Shown here: in pieces, positions 7,290-17,173 of the stretch | Layout: each line of letters starts with the position of its first letter | How positions within the stretch are numbered: the stretch's first letter is position 1 | Assembly: GCF_011762195.1 (NCBI RefSeq) | Contig: NZ_JAASQK010000002.1 | Coordinates: forward strand, 62,001 to 126,000 | From: Sphingomonas oligoaromativorans | GTDB taxonomy: Bacteria > Pseudomonadota > Alphaproteobacteria > Sphingomonadales > Sphingomonadaceae | Reading direction: 5' to 3' | DNA: 64,000 nucleotides | Position numbers and translations under genes: made by a program | Notes under the pieces: generated by a model | What the model was told of the DNA's origin: nothing | Databases searched by the model: none | What the model saw: only the letters and a program-made list of their open reading frames with translations

Positions 7290-10133
7290 ATGAAACAGGC
7301 GTATTTCCTTGGTCACACCGGTTTCGCTGCGCTGAGTCTCGCGCTCGCGGCCGGCCCCGCCCTCGCACAGACGGGCACGCCCGACGCACCGCTGAGCGTG
7401 GCGCAAACCGGCACCGACGCTGAATCCTCGAGCGAGATCATCGTCACCGGCTCGCGCATCCGGCACAGCCCGCTGGACCAGCCCTCCCCCGTCACCTTCG
7501 TCGACCAGAAAGACATCGCGCGCACCGGCCTGAGTTCGATCGCTGACGTGCTGCAACGCCTGCCGGGGTCCGCCGGCGGCCTCAACACGAAGAGCAACAA
7601 TTCAGGCAATCTCGGCAATCCGCCGGACGGCGGCGGCGTCGGCGCGGGCGCGTCGGAGATCAATCTGCGCTATCTCGGCTCCAAGCGCACGCTGGTGCTG
7701 GTGGACTCGATGCGCTTCGTCAACGGATCGTCGGCGTCGGGCATCCCGGCCTCGGTCGACCTCAACGCCATCCCGCAGGCCGCGATCGAGCGCGTCGAAG
7801 TGCTGAACGACGGCGCGTCAGCGATCTACGGTTCGGACGCGATCGGCGGCGTGGTGAACATCATCACCAAGACCAAGCAGGACGGCCTCGAAGCCAGCGC
7901 GCAGCATGGCGTCTTCAAGGAAGGTGACGGCTTCACCCAGAATTACGACATCAGCTATGGCTTCGGCATCAAGAGCACCGGCACCGAGATCATCGTCGGC
8001 GGCAGCTATGTCAGCCAGAAGCCGGTGTTCGCCGGCGATCGCACCTTCTCGGAATTCCCGGACCCGTTCCTGACCGAATGCAATTCGGGTTGCAGCTCGG
8101 CGACGCCGAACGGCCGCTTTCTGGTTCTGGGGCAGAACCTGACGGTCAAGGCTCCGATCACCGGCATCCCCACGCTGGCCGACTATCGCGATTTCACGAC
8201 GCCGGATCGCTATAATTTCCAGCCGACCAACTATCTGCTGACGCCCTACAAGCGTTATTCGGCCTTCGCGAATGTCGAGCAGCCGCTCGGCGACGACATC
8301 AAGTTCAGCGGCAAATTCTTCTTCAACCGCCGCCAGTCCGCCAACCAGGCGGCGCCGCTGCCGCTGTTCATCGGCCCGGATTCGGGCAACGGCAACCTGC
8401 TCGACAACATCACGATCGACGGCAGCAACCCGTATAACCCGTTCGGCACGCTAAGCGCCGCGCCGGGGGCGAGCAACTACAGCTTCGTCGCCCGCCGTCT
8501 CGTCGAGGGTGGCCCGCGCCATTACGCGCAGACCGTCGACAGCTATTACGGCACCGCGACGCTGAGCGGAAAGTTCCAGTTCCTGTCGCACGACTGGTTC
8601 TGGGATGTGAACGGCATCTACGGCACCAGCCGCGCCCAGCAGTCGGTCAGCGGCAACGTCAACGCGGCGAAGGTGCAGCAGGCGCTCGGCCCGATCGCGG
8701 ACTGCACCGATCCGTGCGTGCCGCTCAACGTGTTTGGCGGCGCCGGCACGATCACGCCGGAAATGTACAACTTCATCGCCTTCACCCAGCATGATCGCTC
8801 GATGCAGCGCCTCTGGGACGGCACGGTCAACCTCACCGGCTCGCTGTTCGATCTGCCGGCGGGGCCGGTCGGCATCGCGCTCGGTTACGAGCATCGCGAC
8901 CAGAAGGGCTCCTTCACGCCAGACCCGATCATCCAGGCGGGGCTCGGCGCCGACATCCCCGCCGCGGCCAGCGCCGGGCATATCAAGGCCGACGAAGTCT
9001 ACGGCGAGTTGTCGGTCCCCGTCCTCAAGGACAAGCCCTTCTTCGAGATGCTGAACGCCTCGTTCGCGGCGCGCTATTCGAACTATTCGAGCAGCGGCTC
9101 CAAGGCGACGGTGAAGGCGGGCGCGGACTGGAAGCCGGTGCATGACCTGCTGCTGCGCGGCACCTATGCGCAGGGCTTCCGCGCGCCTTCGATCGCGGAA
9201 TCCTTCGGATCGCCCTCGCGCTTCGACGATCCGGCGACCGATCCCTGCAACGGCGTGCAGACCGGCGTGTCGCCCGCCAACCTGGTGGCCAACTGCTCGG
9301 CCAACGGCGTCACGCCGAACGGCAATTACGGCCAGAACAACGAGCAGTTGCCGGTCTACACCAGCGGAAACCCCGCCCTGAAGCCGGAAACCTCGCGAAG
9401 CTGGGTGGGCGGCGCCGTCTATTCGGCGTCCTGGGCCAGCGCGTGGGCGCGGACGCTCACGCTGGAGGCGAGCTATTACCATATCAAGGTGAAGAACGCG
9501 ATCGGCGCGGTCGACACGACCTCGCTGCTGGAAGCCTGCGAGGTCAATGGCGATCCGCTGAGCTGCTCGAAGATCCACCGCAGCGCCACCGGGCAGATCA
9601 TCCGCATCGACGGCATCCTCCAGAACCTGTCCAGCCTGAAGACCGACGGGCTCGACATCAACTTCAACTATCGCTCGCCGGAAACCGGCTATGGCAGCTT
9701 CGGTTTCAACTGGCAGAACACCTTCACCTTCAGCTTCGATCAGATCCAGCCGACCACGGACGGCAATGTCCGCATCAAGCGCGTCGGCACGGAATCGGGC
9801 AGCCAGGCCTATCCGCGCTTCAAGTCGACCGCGACGACCGACTGGACGCTGGGCAGCTTCACCGCTTCGCTGACCGGGCGCTATCTGAGCGGCGTGACCG
9901 AGAGCGGCGGCTCCAACCCCGGCCACACGCTCGGCCGGCGTCTCTATGGCGACCTGCTGCTGAGCTGGGACACCAGGCTGGCGCATGACGCCGTCACCTT
10001 CTCGGTGGGCGTCAACAACATCGCCGGCACCGCGCCGCCGGCCTGCTATAGCTGCCAGCTCAGCAACTATGATCCGGCCGTATATGATCTGCCGGGCCAG
10101 TTCTTCTACGCCCGCGTCGGCCTGAAGCTCTGA
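7290..10133 (+). CDS. TonB-dependent outer-membrane receptor
   Basis: A 947-residue TonB-dependent receptor. It starts with a signal peptide ending near ALAQ, followed by the plug-domain entry [20 protein letters not shown] and the plug core [48 protein letters not shown] and [14 protein letters not shown]. The remaining roughly 700 residues have the alternating pattern of a 22-stranded barrel, with the late-barrel signature [16 protein letters not shown], and the protein ends [10 protein letters not shown]. No N-terminal signalling domain is seen. The substrate is unknown; the gene is isolated from obvious degradative enzymes. The coding region is followed by a strong intrinsic terminator, so it is probably monocistronic. 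Confidence 0.95.
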   Translation: MKQAYFLGHTGFAALSLALAAGPALAQTGTPDAPLSVAQTGTDAESSSEIIVTGSRIRHSPLDQPSPVTFVDQKDIARTGLSSIADVLQRLPGSAGGLNTKSNNSGNLGNPPDGGGVGAGASEINLRYLGSKRTLVLVDSMRFVNGSSASGIPASVDLNAIPQAAIERVEVLNDGASAIYGSDAIGGVVNIITKTKQDGLEASAQHGVFKEGDGFTQNYDISYGFGIKSTGTEIIVGGSYVSQKPVFAGDRTFSEFPDPFLTECNSGCSSATPNGRFLVLGQNLTVKAPITGIPTLADYRDFTTPDRYNFQPTNYLLTPYKRYSAFANVEQPLGDDIKFSGKFFFNRRQSANQAAPLPLFIGPDSGNGNLLDNITIDGSNPYNPFGTLSAAPGASNYSFVARRLVEGGPRHYAQTVDSYYGTATLSGKFQFLSHDWFWDVNGIYGTSRAQQSVSGNVNAAKVQQALGPIADCTDPCVPLNVFGGAGTITPEMYNFIAFTQHDRSMQRLWDGTVNLTGSLFDLPAGPVGIALGYEHRDQKGSFTPDPIIQAGLGADIPAAASAGHIKADEVYGELSVPVLKDKPFFEMLNASFAARYSNYSSSGSKATVKAGADWKPVHDLLLRGTYAQGFRAPSIAESFGSPSRFDDPATDPCNGVQTGVSPANLVANCSANGVTPNGNYGQNNEQLPVYTSGNPALKPETSRSWVGGAVYSASWASAWARTLTLEASYYHIKVKNAIGAVDTTSLLEACEVNGDPLSCSKIHRSATGQIIRIDGILQNLSSLKTDGLDINFNYRSPETGYGSFGFNWQNTFTFSFDQIQPTTDGNVRIKRVGTESGSQAYPRFKSTATTDWTLGSFTASLTGRYLSGVTESGGSNPGHTLGRRLYGDLLLSWDTRLAHDAVTFSVGVNNIAGTAPPACYSCQLSNYDPAVYDLPGQFFYARVGLKL

Positions 10134-10142
10134 CCCCGAGGG

Positions 10143-10178
10143 CCAGCCGCCGGCTTCGGTCGGCGGCTGGTTCTTTTC
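10143..10178 (+). terminator. Rho-independent terminator after the TonB receptor gene
   Basis: A perfect 10-bp stem (CCAGCCGCCG / CGGCGGCTGG) with an 8-base loop containing TTCG ends at 10170 and is followed directly by TTCTTTTCC. It sits 10 bases after the receptor stop codon and before the sulfotransferase start, so it should separate the two transcripts. Confidence 0.85.
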
Positions 10179-10201
10179 CGACGGCCCGCTATCGTGCGGC
10201 C

Positions 10202-11884
10202 ATGGTTGCGATGAAGATCCAACAGGCCCGTGAGGCGATGCGCGCGGGCCGCCTCGATACCGCCGTCGCGACGGCGCGCGACGTGCTTTCCGCCGAGCCC
10301 GCCTCCGTCGACGCCCTCGAAATCCTCTCCCTCGCCGCCCGGCAGAAGGGGGACACGGCGGCCGCCGAGCGCGAGCTGCGCCGGATCATCACGATCGCGC
10401 CGGATGCCGGCTGGGCGCGCGACGATCTCGCCCGGCTGCTGCTCGACACGGGACGCGCGGCCGAGGCGGAAGCCGAAGTCCGAGAGACGGTGGCGGTGTC
10501 GCCCGCGAACGCCGATGCCCATACGATGCTCGGCGCCTTCCTGTCCGGGCGGGAAGCGCTGGTCGAGGGCGCGTGGCATCTGCGCCGCGCCATCGCGCTC
10601 GCCGGGCGGCATCCGCACTTGCTGCTCAACCTCGCGCGCAACCTGATGCGGCAGGGCGCGCTGGAGGAGGCCTCCGCCCTCGCCGCCGAAACCTCCCGCG
10701 CCCAGCCAGGCCTGCTCGCAGCGGCCGTGCTGACCGTCGAGATCGCCGAGCAGGCCGGCGACCTCGATGCCGCCCACCGCGCGATCGAGCAAGCCGCCCG
10801 CCTCGCCGCGCGCGAAGGACGAGACGTGCTGCTGCTCCGCGCGACTTTGCTCTCCCGCGACACGCGCTGGGCAGAGGCGCTGACCCTGCTCGACCGACAG
10901 CCCGCGATGAGCGGCGCCGCGCTCCTGCTGCGTGGTCGCCTGCGCGACCGGGCAGGCCGTTACGAGGAGGCCTGGAGCGACTTCATCAACGGAAAGGCCG
11001 CGCTCTCTGCCGCCACCGGCCGCCGCTATGATGTGCATGGCGTGGAGGCGCACTTCGCCCGGCTGGCGGCGATGCGCCTCCCTGAAACACGACAGGTCGG
11101 ACGGCGCGACGGGCCGCAACCGCTCTTCATCCTCGGGATGCCACGCTCGGGTACGACGATGACCGAACAGCTCCTCACCAGCCATTCCCGGATCGCGGCT
11201 GGCGGCGAGTTGCCCTTCACCGCCGAGCTACGCGATTTCGCCGGCCGGATGCTGGGCGACGGCCAGCCCTTTCCCCATGGCCTTCACAAGCTCGCTGCGG
11301 CGGACCATCGCCATATCCCCGCCCTGCTCCGCGACTTCTACCTTGCCCGCGCGGATGTTTACGGCCTGACGCAGCACGGCCCCGCCTTCTTCACCGACAA
11401 GATGCCGCTCAACGAAATCTATCTGCCGCTGCTCCACCTCGCCTTCCCGGAAGCGCCGATGGTCGCGGTGCGCCGGCACCCGCTCGACATCCTCGTCTCG
11501 GTGATGGCGCACGACATGACGCACGGCTTCGATTGCGGTTATCGGCTGGAGGATGCCGCGCATCAGTTCGCCGCCGCATTCGCACTGACCGGGGGCTATC
11601 GCGAGGGGCTCGGCCTGTCGCCCCACATCTTCGCCTATGAGCGTTTCGTCGCCGATCAGGCGGGCGAGACGGAGCGGTTGATGGCCCATGTCGGCCTGCC
11701 CGTGGAGCCCGCGCAGGCGCGCTTCCACGAGAGCCGCCGCCACGCCCCCACGCCCAGCTATGCGCAGGTCCGCGAGCCGCTGCACGATCGCTCGATCGGG
11801 CGGTGGAAGAATTATCGGGCGCAGCTCGGGCCGATCCTCCCCATCGTCGAAACGGCGATGGAGGCTGGCGGATACGACGCCTAG
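10202..11884 (+). CDS. TPR-repeat sulfotransferase-fold protein
   Basis: A 560-residue two-part protein. The first 280 residues are tetratricopeptide-like helical repeats (for example LEILSLAARQKGDTAAAERE, split by Ala-rich helices). The C-terminal half is a sulfotransferase domain with the PAPS 5'-phosphosulfate loop LFILGMPRSGTTMTEQLL and the 3'-phosphate motif VAVRRHPLDILVSVMAHD. This architecture is common in sphingomonads and Caulobacter relatives, where acceptors are generally unknown. There is no clear ribosome-binding site before the ATG at 10202; an ATG at 10211 is an alternative. The 3' end overlaps the convergent nagX-like gene by four bases. Confidence 0.88.
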   Translation: MVAMKIQQAREAMRAGRLDTAVATARDVLSAEPASVDALEILSLAARQKGDTAAAERELRRIITIAPDAGWARDDLARLLLDTGRAAEAEAEVRETVAVSPANADAHTMLGAFLSGREALVEGAWHLRRAIALAGRHPHLLLNLARNLMRQGALEEASALAAETSRAQPGLLAAAVLTVEIAEQAGDLDAAHRAIEQAARLAAREGRDVLLLRATLLSRDTRWAEALTLLDRQPAMSGAALLLRGRLRDRAGRYEEAWSDFINGKAALSAATGRRYDVHGVEAHFARLAAMRLPETRQVGRRDGPQPLFILGMPRSGTTMTEQLLTSHSRIAAGGELPFTAELRDFAGRMLGDGQPFPHGLHKLAAADHRHIPALLRDFYLARADVYGLTQHGPAFFTDKMPLNEIYLPLLHLAFPEAPMVAVRRHPLDILVSVMAHDMTHGFDCGYRLEDAAHQFAAAFALTGGYREGLGLSPHIFAYERFVADQAGETERLMAHVGLPVEPAQARFHESRRHAPTPSYAQVREPLHDRSIGRWKNYRAQLGPILPIVETAMEAGGYDA

Positions 11885-13008
11885 ATCTTCAGATACCAGC
11901 CGCGCCGGTCCATCGACGCGATCGGCCACCAGACCAGCGCCGTGAAGAGCAGCACCGGCGCCAGCGCGGCGATCTGCGTGCCCGTCACCGGCGCGAGCTG
12001 GCGGAAGGGCCATTGCAGCGCATCCGACAGCAGGATGATCGACGCGACCTCGTGCAGCGCATAGGCCGCGATGGCGTTGCGCCCGAAGCTGCCGAGCAGC
12101 CCTCCCTTCCCTTCCGGCGCATCCCGCCGATCGCGGAAACGATGGAACCCCGCCAGCAGCAGCAGCGCGATGCCGGCGGTCAGCAGCACGAAGCTGCTCG
12201 TCCAGAGATTCTTGGCGATCGGGAACACCAGCCCCCAGACGAGCCCGCCCGCGATCATCGCCAGGGCCGCCAGCGCCATCCGCTTCGATGCCTCGCCCGG
12301 CGGCAAGGCCCGCCTCAGATAATCGCCCACCAGCGTGCCGATCAGCGCCTCCGCGATGGTCGGGATCGTGCTGAGCAGGCCTTCCGGGTCATAGCCGTCC
12401 GGCCCCTTGACGAAGCGCAGCGTGCCGAGCGCCGCACGGTCCACCCAGGAGGCGAAATTATGCCCCTGCACCCAGATGTCGGTCGGCAGCCCGTCCGGCG
12501 AGGGGATCAGGCAGAGCGGCCAGTAAAGCAGCAACAATGCCGCCGCGATCCCCGCACGCACCCGTGGCGTCGTGATCGGATAGAGCAGCGCCGTCACCGC
12601 ATAGACGATGCCGATCCGCTGCAACACGCCAGGCAGGCGCGGATGATATTTGGCGCTCGTGTAGAGCCAGAACATGTTGGACAGGAACAACCCGAGCAGG
12701 ATCAGCCGCCCGGCGCGCAGCAGCACGCGCCTCGTCTCCGGCGCCGTTCCGCGCGACGAGATCGCCACCGAGACGCCCACCATCAGGATGAAGGCCGGGA
12801 AGATGCTGTCCGCGATGGTGAACCCCGCCCAGTCGGCATGGAGCAGCAGCGGGAAGACCGGCCCGTCGTGCTTCTGCACGCCCGCCGTCGAGTTGACGAT
12901 AATCATGCCCAGCACGGTCAGCCCGCGCAGCAGATCGAGCGAGACCAGCCGCCGTCCGGCGCGATCGTGCGGATGGCGCGGGCCGGTGGCGGTGGGCGCA
13001 TCGCTCAT
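11881..13008 (-). CDS. nagX: NagX-like / HGSNAT-like membrane acetyltransferase (DUF5009 type)
   Basis: A 375-residue polytopic membrane protein related to heparan-alpha-glucosaminide N-acetyltransferase and the bacterial NagX group. The N-terminal RLVSLDLLRGLTVLGMIIVN and LLHADWAGFTIADSIFPAFI segments are diagnostic; the His in the second matches the position of the proposed acetyl-carrying His of HGSNAT, by my own comparison. About ten transmembrane helices follow. By homology it may move acetyl groups from cytosolic acetyl-CoA onto periplasmic glucosamine, turning it into NAG for the adjacent PTS; this is inferred, as NagX function is not settled. It overlaps the PTS gene by four bases and is the last gene of the leftward NAG operon. 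Confidence 0.82.
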   Translation of the reverse strand: MSDAPTATGPRHPHDRAGRRLVSLDLLRGLTVLGMIIVNSTAGVQKHDGPVFPLLLHADWAGFTIADSIFPAFILMVGVSVAISSRGTAPETRRVLLRAGRLILLGLFLSNMFWLYTSAKYHPRLPGVLQRIGIVYAVTALLYPITTPRVRAGIAAALLLLYWPLCLIPSPDGLPTDIWVQGHNFASWVDRAALGTLRFVKGPDGYDPEGLLSTIPTIAEALIGTLVGDYLRRALPPGEASKRMALAALAMIAGGLVWGLVFPIAKNLWTSSFVLLTAGIALLLLAGFHRFRDRRDAPEGKGGLLGSFGRNAIAAYALHEVASIILLSDALQWPFRQLAPVTGTQIAALAPVLLFTALVWWPIASMDRRGWYLKI

Positions 13009-14717
13009 GCCGCCAGCCCCCGGCCGATCGATTCCGCACCGTCGAGCAGCAGATGGAGCGCGCCGTCCGCCGTCCGCGCCACGCCGCGCAGCCCGAGCCG
13101 CCGGAGTGCCGGCTCGTCGATCCGCGCGGGTTCGGCGAGGCGCAGCATCAGGCGGCTGGGATTGGCCGCGACGTCGAGGATGTTCGCCCGTCCGCCGAGC
13201 GCGTCCAGCCATGGCGCGGCGTCGACTGTCGGGCCTGCCCGCACGGGAACCTGCACCTCGACCGGAGCGACTTTCGCCAGCCCGCCCGCCGCGCCGCGCA
13301 TCTCATCGGCCACCATGTCGGCGATCGGACCAAGCACCACCTGCAATGCCTGCGCCGAAGGGCGGACGAAGCCCTTGGCGCCGAGCGCCCTCAACCGTGC
13401 CTCGTTCGCCCCCGCCTGATCGCGGACCACCAGCCGCAGCCGCGTGGTGCAGGCGTCGATCGAGACGAGATTGCCCGCCCCGCCCAGCGCCTCCACAAAG
13501 GCCGCGCCGCGCTCGACGGGCTGCCCCGCGTCCACCGCCGGGGCTCCTTCCTCCTCGCGGCCAGGCGTGGGGATGTCGAAGCGCGCGATGGCCCAGCGGA
13601 ACGCGCCATAATAGAGCGCGAAATAGGCAAGGCCGATCGGCACCAGCAGCAGCGGGCGCGTCGCCTTGGGGAAGTTCAGCGCATAATCGAGCAGCCCGGC
13701 CGAGAAGGTGAAGCCCAGCTTCACGCCCAACAGATCCATCACCACCATCGCGAGGCCGGTCAGAAGCATATGCAGGCCGTAGAGCGCGGGCGCCAGGAAC
13801 ATGAAGCTGAACTCGATCGGCTCGGTCACGCCGGTCAGGAAGGCGGTCAGCGCCATCGAGAGCAGCAGGCCGCCCACCGCCTTGCGCCGCTCGGGCAGCG
13901 CCGCGCGATACATGGCGAGGCAGGCGGCGGGCAGGCCGAACATCATCACCGGGAAGAAGCCCGACATGAAGGCCCCCGCCGTCGGATCGCCCGCGAAGAA
14001 GCGGTTGAGATCGCCGGTGCTCCCATGGAAATCGCCGACGATGAACCAGGCGACATTGTTCAGGATGTGATGCAGCCCGGTGACGATCAGCAGACGGTTG
14101 AGAACACCATAGAGGAACAGCCCGAACACGCCCGAATGGATGACCCCGGCGCTCAGCGTGTCCATGCCGCCCGCGATCGTCGCATAGGCGAAACCGATCA
14201 CGGCGGCGAGTACCAGCCCCGCCAGCCCGCACACGATCGGCACGAAACGCCGCCCGCCGAAGAACGAGAGATAATCCGGCAGGCGGATGCCCGACCATCG
14301 GTTATACGCGCCCCCCGCGATGACGCCGGAGAGGATGCCGATCGGCACGGAGAGCTTGGCGACGGCCTTGGTGCGGAAGGCCTCTGTGGCGAGCGCCAGC
14401 GCATCGGCGGGCAGGCCCGCGCCCGTCTCCGGCGGCACCGTCAGCAGCGTCGCGGCGCCCCGGCTGGCGACGAGGAAACAGACGATCCCGGCGAGCCCCG
14501 CCGCGCCATTGCCGTCCCGCGCGAAGCCCACCGCGATGCCGACCGCGAAGAGCAGGCCGAGATTGTCGAACACCGCCGCCCCCGCCGCCGCGACGAAGGG
14601 GATATTGAACAGGTCCGGCTGGCCAAGGCGGAGCAGCAGGCCCGCGATCGGCAGCACGGCGATCGGCAGCATCAGCGCACGGCCGAGCACCTGGAGCGAC
14701 TGGACCGAAACCTTCAT
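13005..14717 (-). CDS. nagE: N-acetylglucosamine-type PTS permease EIICB with a second, Cys-less IIB domain
   Basis: A 570-residue PTS permease. Residues 1 to about 370 form the glucose/NAG-family EIIC membrane domain (LMLPIAVLPIAGLLLRLGQP, GLHHILNNVAWFIVG, TGVTEPIEFSFMFLAP). A first IIB domain (about 395-470) carries the phosphocysteine C423 in SIDACTTRLRL. A second IIB-like domain (about 490-570) has N519 at the matching place (DVAANPSRLMLRL), so it cannot be phosphorylated the normal way. No EIIA is fused here; it is supplied by the neighbouring EIIA-HPr-EI protein, whose stop codon overlaps this start (ATGA). The operon context points to NAG import as NAG-6-P. Sugar specificity is inferred from context and family. 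Confidence 0.9.
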   Translation of the reverse strand: MKVSVQSLQVLGRALMLPIAVLPIAGLLLRLGQPDLFNIPFVAAAGAAVFDNLGLLFAVGIAVGFARDGNGAAGLAGIVCFLVASRGAATLLTVPPETGAGLPADALALATEAFRTKAVAKLSVPIGILSGVIAGGAYNRWSGIRLPDYLSFFGGRRFVPIVCGLAGLVLAAVIGFAYATIAGGMDTLSAGVIHSGVFGLFLYGVLNRLLIVTGLHHILNNVAWFIVGDFHGSTGDLNRFFAGDPTAGAFMSGFFPVMMFGLPAACLAMYRAALPERRKAVGGLLLSMALTAFLTGVTEPIEFSFMFLAPALYGLHMLLTGLAMVVMDLLGVKLGFTFSAGLLDYALNFPKATRPLLLVPIGLAYFALYYGAFRWAIARFDIPTPGREEEGAPAVDAGQPVERGAAFVEALGGAGNLVSIDACTTRLRLVVRDQAGANEARLRALGAKGFVRPSAQALQVVLGPIADMVADEMRGAAGGLAKVAPVEVQVPVRAGPTVDAAPWLDALGGRANILDVAANPSRLMLRLAEPARIDEPALRRLGLRGVARTADGALHLLLDGAESIGRGLAA

Positions 14718-17173
14718 GCCCCCATCTCCTCCACGAACCGCCGGGCGAGCGCCCGCACCGCTTCCGCTCCGTCCGCCGCCATCGCCTCACGGGCGAGATC
14801 GCGGGCGGTGGCGCGGCTGGTCCGCCGCACACGCTCCTTCGTCTCGGCGAGGGCCGAGGGGGGCACGGAGAGTTCCGTGACGCCGAGCCCGATCAGGATC
14901 GGCACGGCCAGCGGATCGGCCGCCATGCCGCCGCACACGCCCGTCCAGCGATCACGCTTGCGACCTCCCTCCACCGTGGCCGCGATCAGGCGGAGGACAG
15001 CGGGATGCAACGCGTCGAGCTGCGACGCCACCGCCGGATTGCCGCGATCCATCGCCAGCGCATATTGGCTGAGATCGTTGCTGCCGATCGAGAAGAAGTC
15101 CGCCTCCACCGCCAGCGCATCGGCCAGCATGGCGGCGGCGGGCGTCTCGACCATGATGCCGAGCGACGGCGGCCGCTCCGCGATCCCCGCCAGCATCGCC
15201 CTTACGCGGCGCACCTCGCCGGGCTCGACCACCATCGGCAGCATGATGCGGACATCGCCCTTCACGCGGGCGAGCGCGCGGAGCTGCGTCTCCATCAGCG
15301 CCGGCCTCGCGAGCCCGAGGCGCAGGCCCCGCAAGCCGAGCGCCGGGTTCTCCTCTGCCGGCATGGGGAGATAGGGCGCCGGCTTGTCCGCCCCGATATC
15401 GAGCGTGCGAACGATCAGGGGCTTGCCGTCGAGAGCGTCGGCGATCGCCTGATAGGTGGCGTGCTGTTCCTCCTCATCCGGCGGCGAGGGCCGATCGAGG
15501 AAGAGAAATTCGGTGCGCAGCAGGCCGCACCCCTCGGCACCCGCCTTTGCCGCGGCGTGCGCCTCGTCCAGCGAGCCGAGATTGGCGACGACCTCGATAC
15601 GGACATCATCGCGCGTGATGGCGAAATCGTGCGCCCGCGTCTCCGCCTCGGCGCGGAATGTCGCGTGGCGGGCGGCATCGTCGCGCATCCGGGCGAGATG
15701 CTCGGGCGGGGGATCGATGGAGAGCGTCGCCGCGCCCGTGTCGAGCAGCAGCGTCGTGCCATCCTCGATCCGCATGACGTCGTGCCCCAGCGCGGCCAGC
15801 ATCGGAAGGCCGAGGCCGGCGGCGATGATCGCGACATGGGAGGTCGGCCCGCCGCCGGCGGTGGCGATGCCGGCAAGCTTGCTGCCTGCCAGCGCCATGA
15901 GCTGCGAGGGCAGCAATTCCTCCGCGACGAGGATCGCGCCGGCCGGCGCCTCGATCATCGCGGGGGCGCCATGAAGGACGCCGAGGACGCGGCCCTCCAG
16001 ATCGCGCAGGTCGTCGATCCGCTCGGCGAAGCGCCGGTCGCCCGTGCCTTCCAGCAGCGCGATGAAGCCGCCGACGGCCTCACGCCATGCGAAGCCCGCG
16101 CTCCGCCCGGAGGCGATGTCGCGCTCCGCCGCCGCGAGCAACTCGGGATCGGCGAGGAAGGCCTGATGCGCCGCCGCGATCGCCGCCGCCGCCCCCTCCT
16201 GCGCCTCGGGCTCCGCTCGCAGCGACTGGAGCGCTTCGGCCAGAGCCCTGCGCTCCTGCTCGACGCCCTGCCCGCGCTCGGCCACGTCGAAGCGCTGCCG
16301 CACCAGTTTCCACGCCGGGCCGCTCGCCAGCCCCGGCGCCGCCGCGACACCGCGCAACTGGTCGGGGAGCGCCGCCTCGACCATCTTCTCCTCAACCAGC
16401 GCGGCAATGACGAGCCCTTCGCCCATGCCGCTCTCGATCAGCGCGGCAACGGCCTCCGCAGCCTGTTCCGCCTCCGCACCGGTCGCGCGCACCTGCAACC
16501 GCGCCCCGTGCGGCAAGGCGAGTGCCAGCATCGCCACGGGGCTCAGCGCCGAGGCCACCCGCCCCTTGTCCGCCACGATCTCCACCACGGCATCGAAACC
16601 CCGCGCGCAATCGGCGATCCGCGCGGCAGGCCGTGCGTGCAGCCCGTGGCGCAGCGACAGGATCAGCGTGCGCTCCACAGCCGGCCCGGCCGACCCTGCG
16701 GTCCGGCTCTCGCCCTCGCGTGGCGTGAGATCGAACAACGCTTCGCCGGTCACGATCATCCGGCCGACAGCAGGCACGGCCAACGCAAACGCCTCGCCAT
16801 TGGTGAGGATGATCGGCGTGACGAGGCTCTTCGCCCGTCGTCCGACCGCGTCCAGATCGAAGCCGATCAGCGGATCGCCCACTGTCACCCGATCCCCTTC
16901 GGACACATGCGCCGTGAAGCCCTCGCCGCCGAGCGCCACCGTCTCCAGCCCGACATGGATGAGCAGCACCGCTCCCTCATCGCTCTCCAGCGTAACGGCA
17001 TGGCGCGCGGGGTGGAGCGTCGCGATCCGACCCGACACCGGCGCGCGCACCAGCCCCTCCACCGGATCGATCGCGACGCCGTCGCCCAGCATCCGCTCGG
17101 CGAACACCGGGTCCGGCACGGCGTCCAGACCGGTCAGCCAGCCAGCCAGCGGGCTCGCGACCGCGAGGGTCAT
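14714..17173 (-). CDS. Fused PTS phosphotransferase EIIA-HPr-EI
   Basis: An 819-residue fusion that carries phosphate from phosphoenolpyruvate to the membrane EIICB. In order: a glucose-type EIIA (about 1-150) with the phosphorylatable H73 in LLIHVGLETV; HPr (about 165-250) with H179 in LRHGLHARPAA; and enzyme I (about 265-819) with H446 in GGGPTSHVAIIAA, the PEP-barrel sequences LLRTEFLFLDR, GIMVETPAA and SIGSNDLSQY, and the active-site Cys in WTGVCGGMAAD. The start is the ATG at 17173, overlapping the hexosaminidase stop; an earlier start would run into that gene. With EIICB it forms a complete dedicated sugar PTS in two genes. Confidence 0.93.
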   Translation of the reverse strand: MTLAVASPLAGWLTGLDAVPDPVFAERMLGDGVAIDPVEGLVRAPVSGRIATLHPARHAVTLESDEGAVLLIHVGLETVALGGEGFTAHVSEGDRVTVGDPLIGFDLDAVGRRAKSLVTPIILTNGEAFALAVPAVGRMIVTGEALFDLTPREGESRTAGSAGPAVERTLILSLRHGLHARPAARIADCARGFDAVVEIVADKGRVASALSPVAMLALALPHGARLQVRATGAEAEQAAEAVAALIESGMGEGLVIAALVEEKMVEAALPDQLRGVAAAPGLASGPAWKLVRQRFDVAERGQGVEQERRALAEALQSLRAEPEAQEGAAAAIAAAHQAFLADPELLAAAERDIASGRSAGFAWREAVGGFIALLEGTGDRRFAERIDDLRDLEGRVLGVLHGAPAMIEAPAGAILVAEELLPSQLMALAGSKLAGIATAGGGPTSHVAIIAAGLGLPMLAALGHDVMRIEDGTTLLLDTGAATLSIDPPPEHLARMRDDAARHATFRAEAETRAHDFAITRDDVRIEVVANLGSLDEAHAAAKAGAEGCGLLRTEFLFLDRPSPPDEEEQHATYQAIADALDGKPLIVRTLDIGADKPAPYLPMPAEENPALGLRGLRLGLARPALMETQLRALARVKGDVRIMLPMVVEPGEVRRVRAMLAGIAERPPSLGIMVETPAAAMLADALAVEADFFSIGSNDLSQYALAMDRGNPAVASQLDALHPAVLRLIAATVEGGRKRDRWTGVCGGMAADPLAVPILIGLGVTELSVPPSALAETKERVRRTSRATARDLAREAMAADGAEAVRALARRFVEEMGA

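Noticed and set aside
8451..9986. A 511-codon minus-strand frame opposite the first TonB receptor.
   Set aside because: Low-complexity Arg/Gly/Ala/Asp composition without motifs; antisense shadow.
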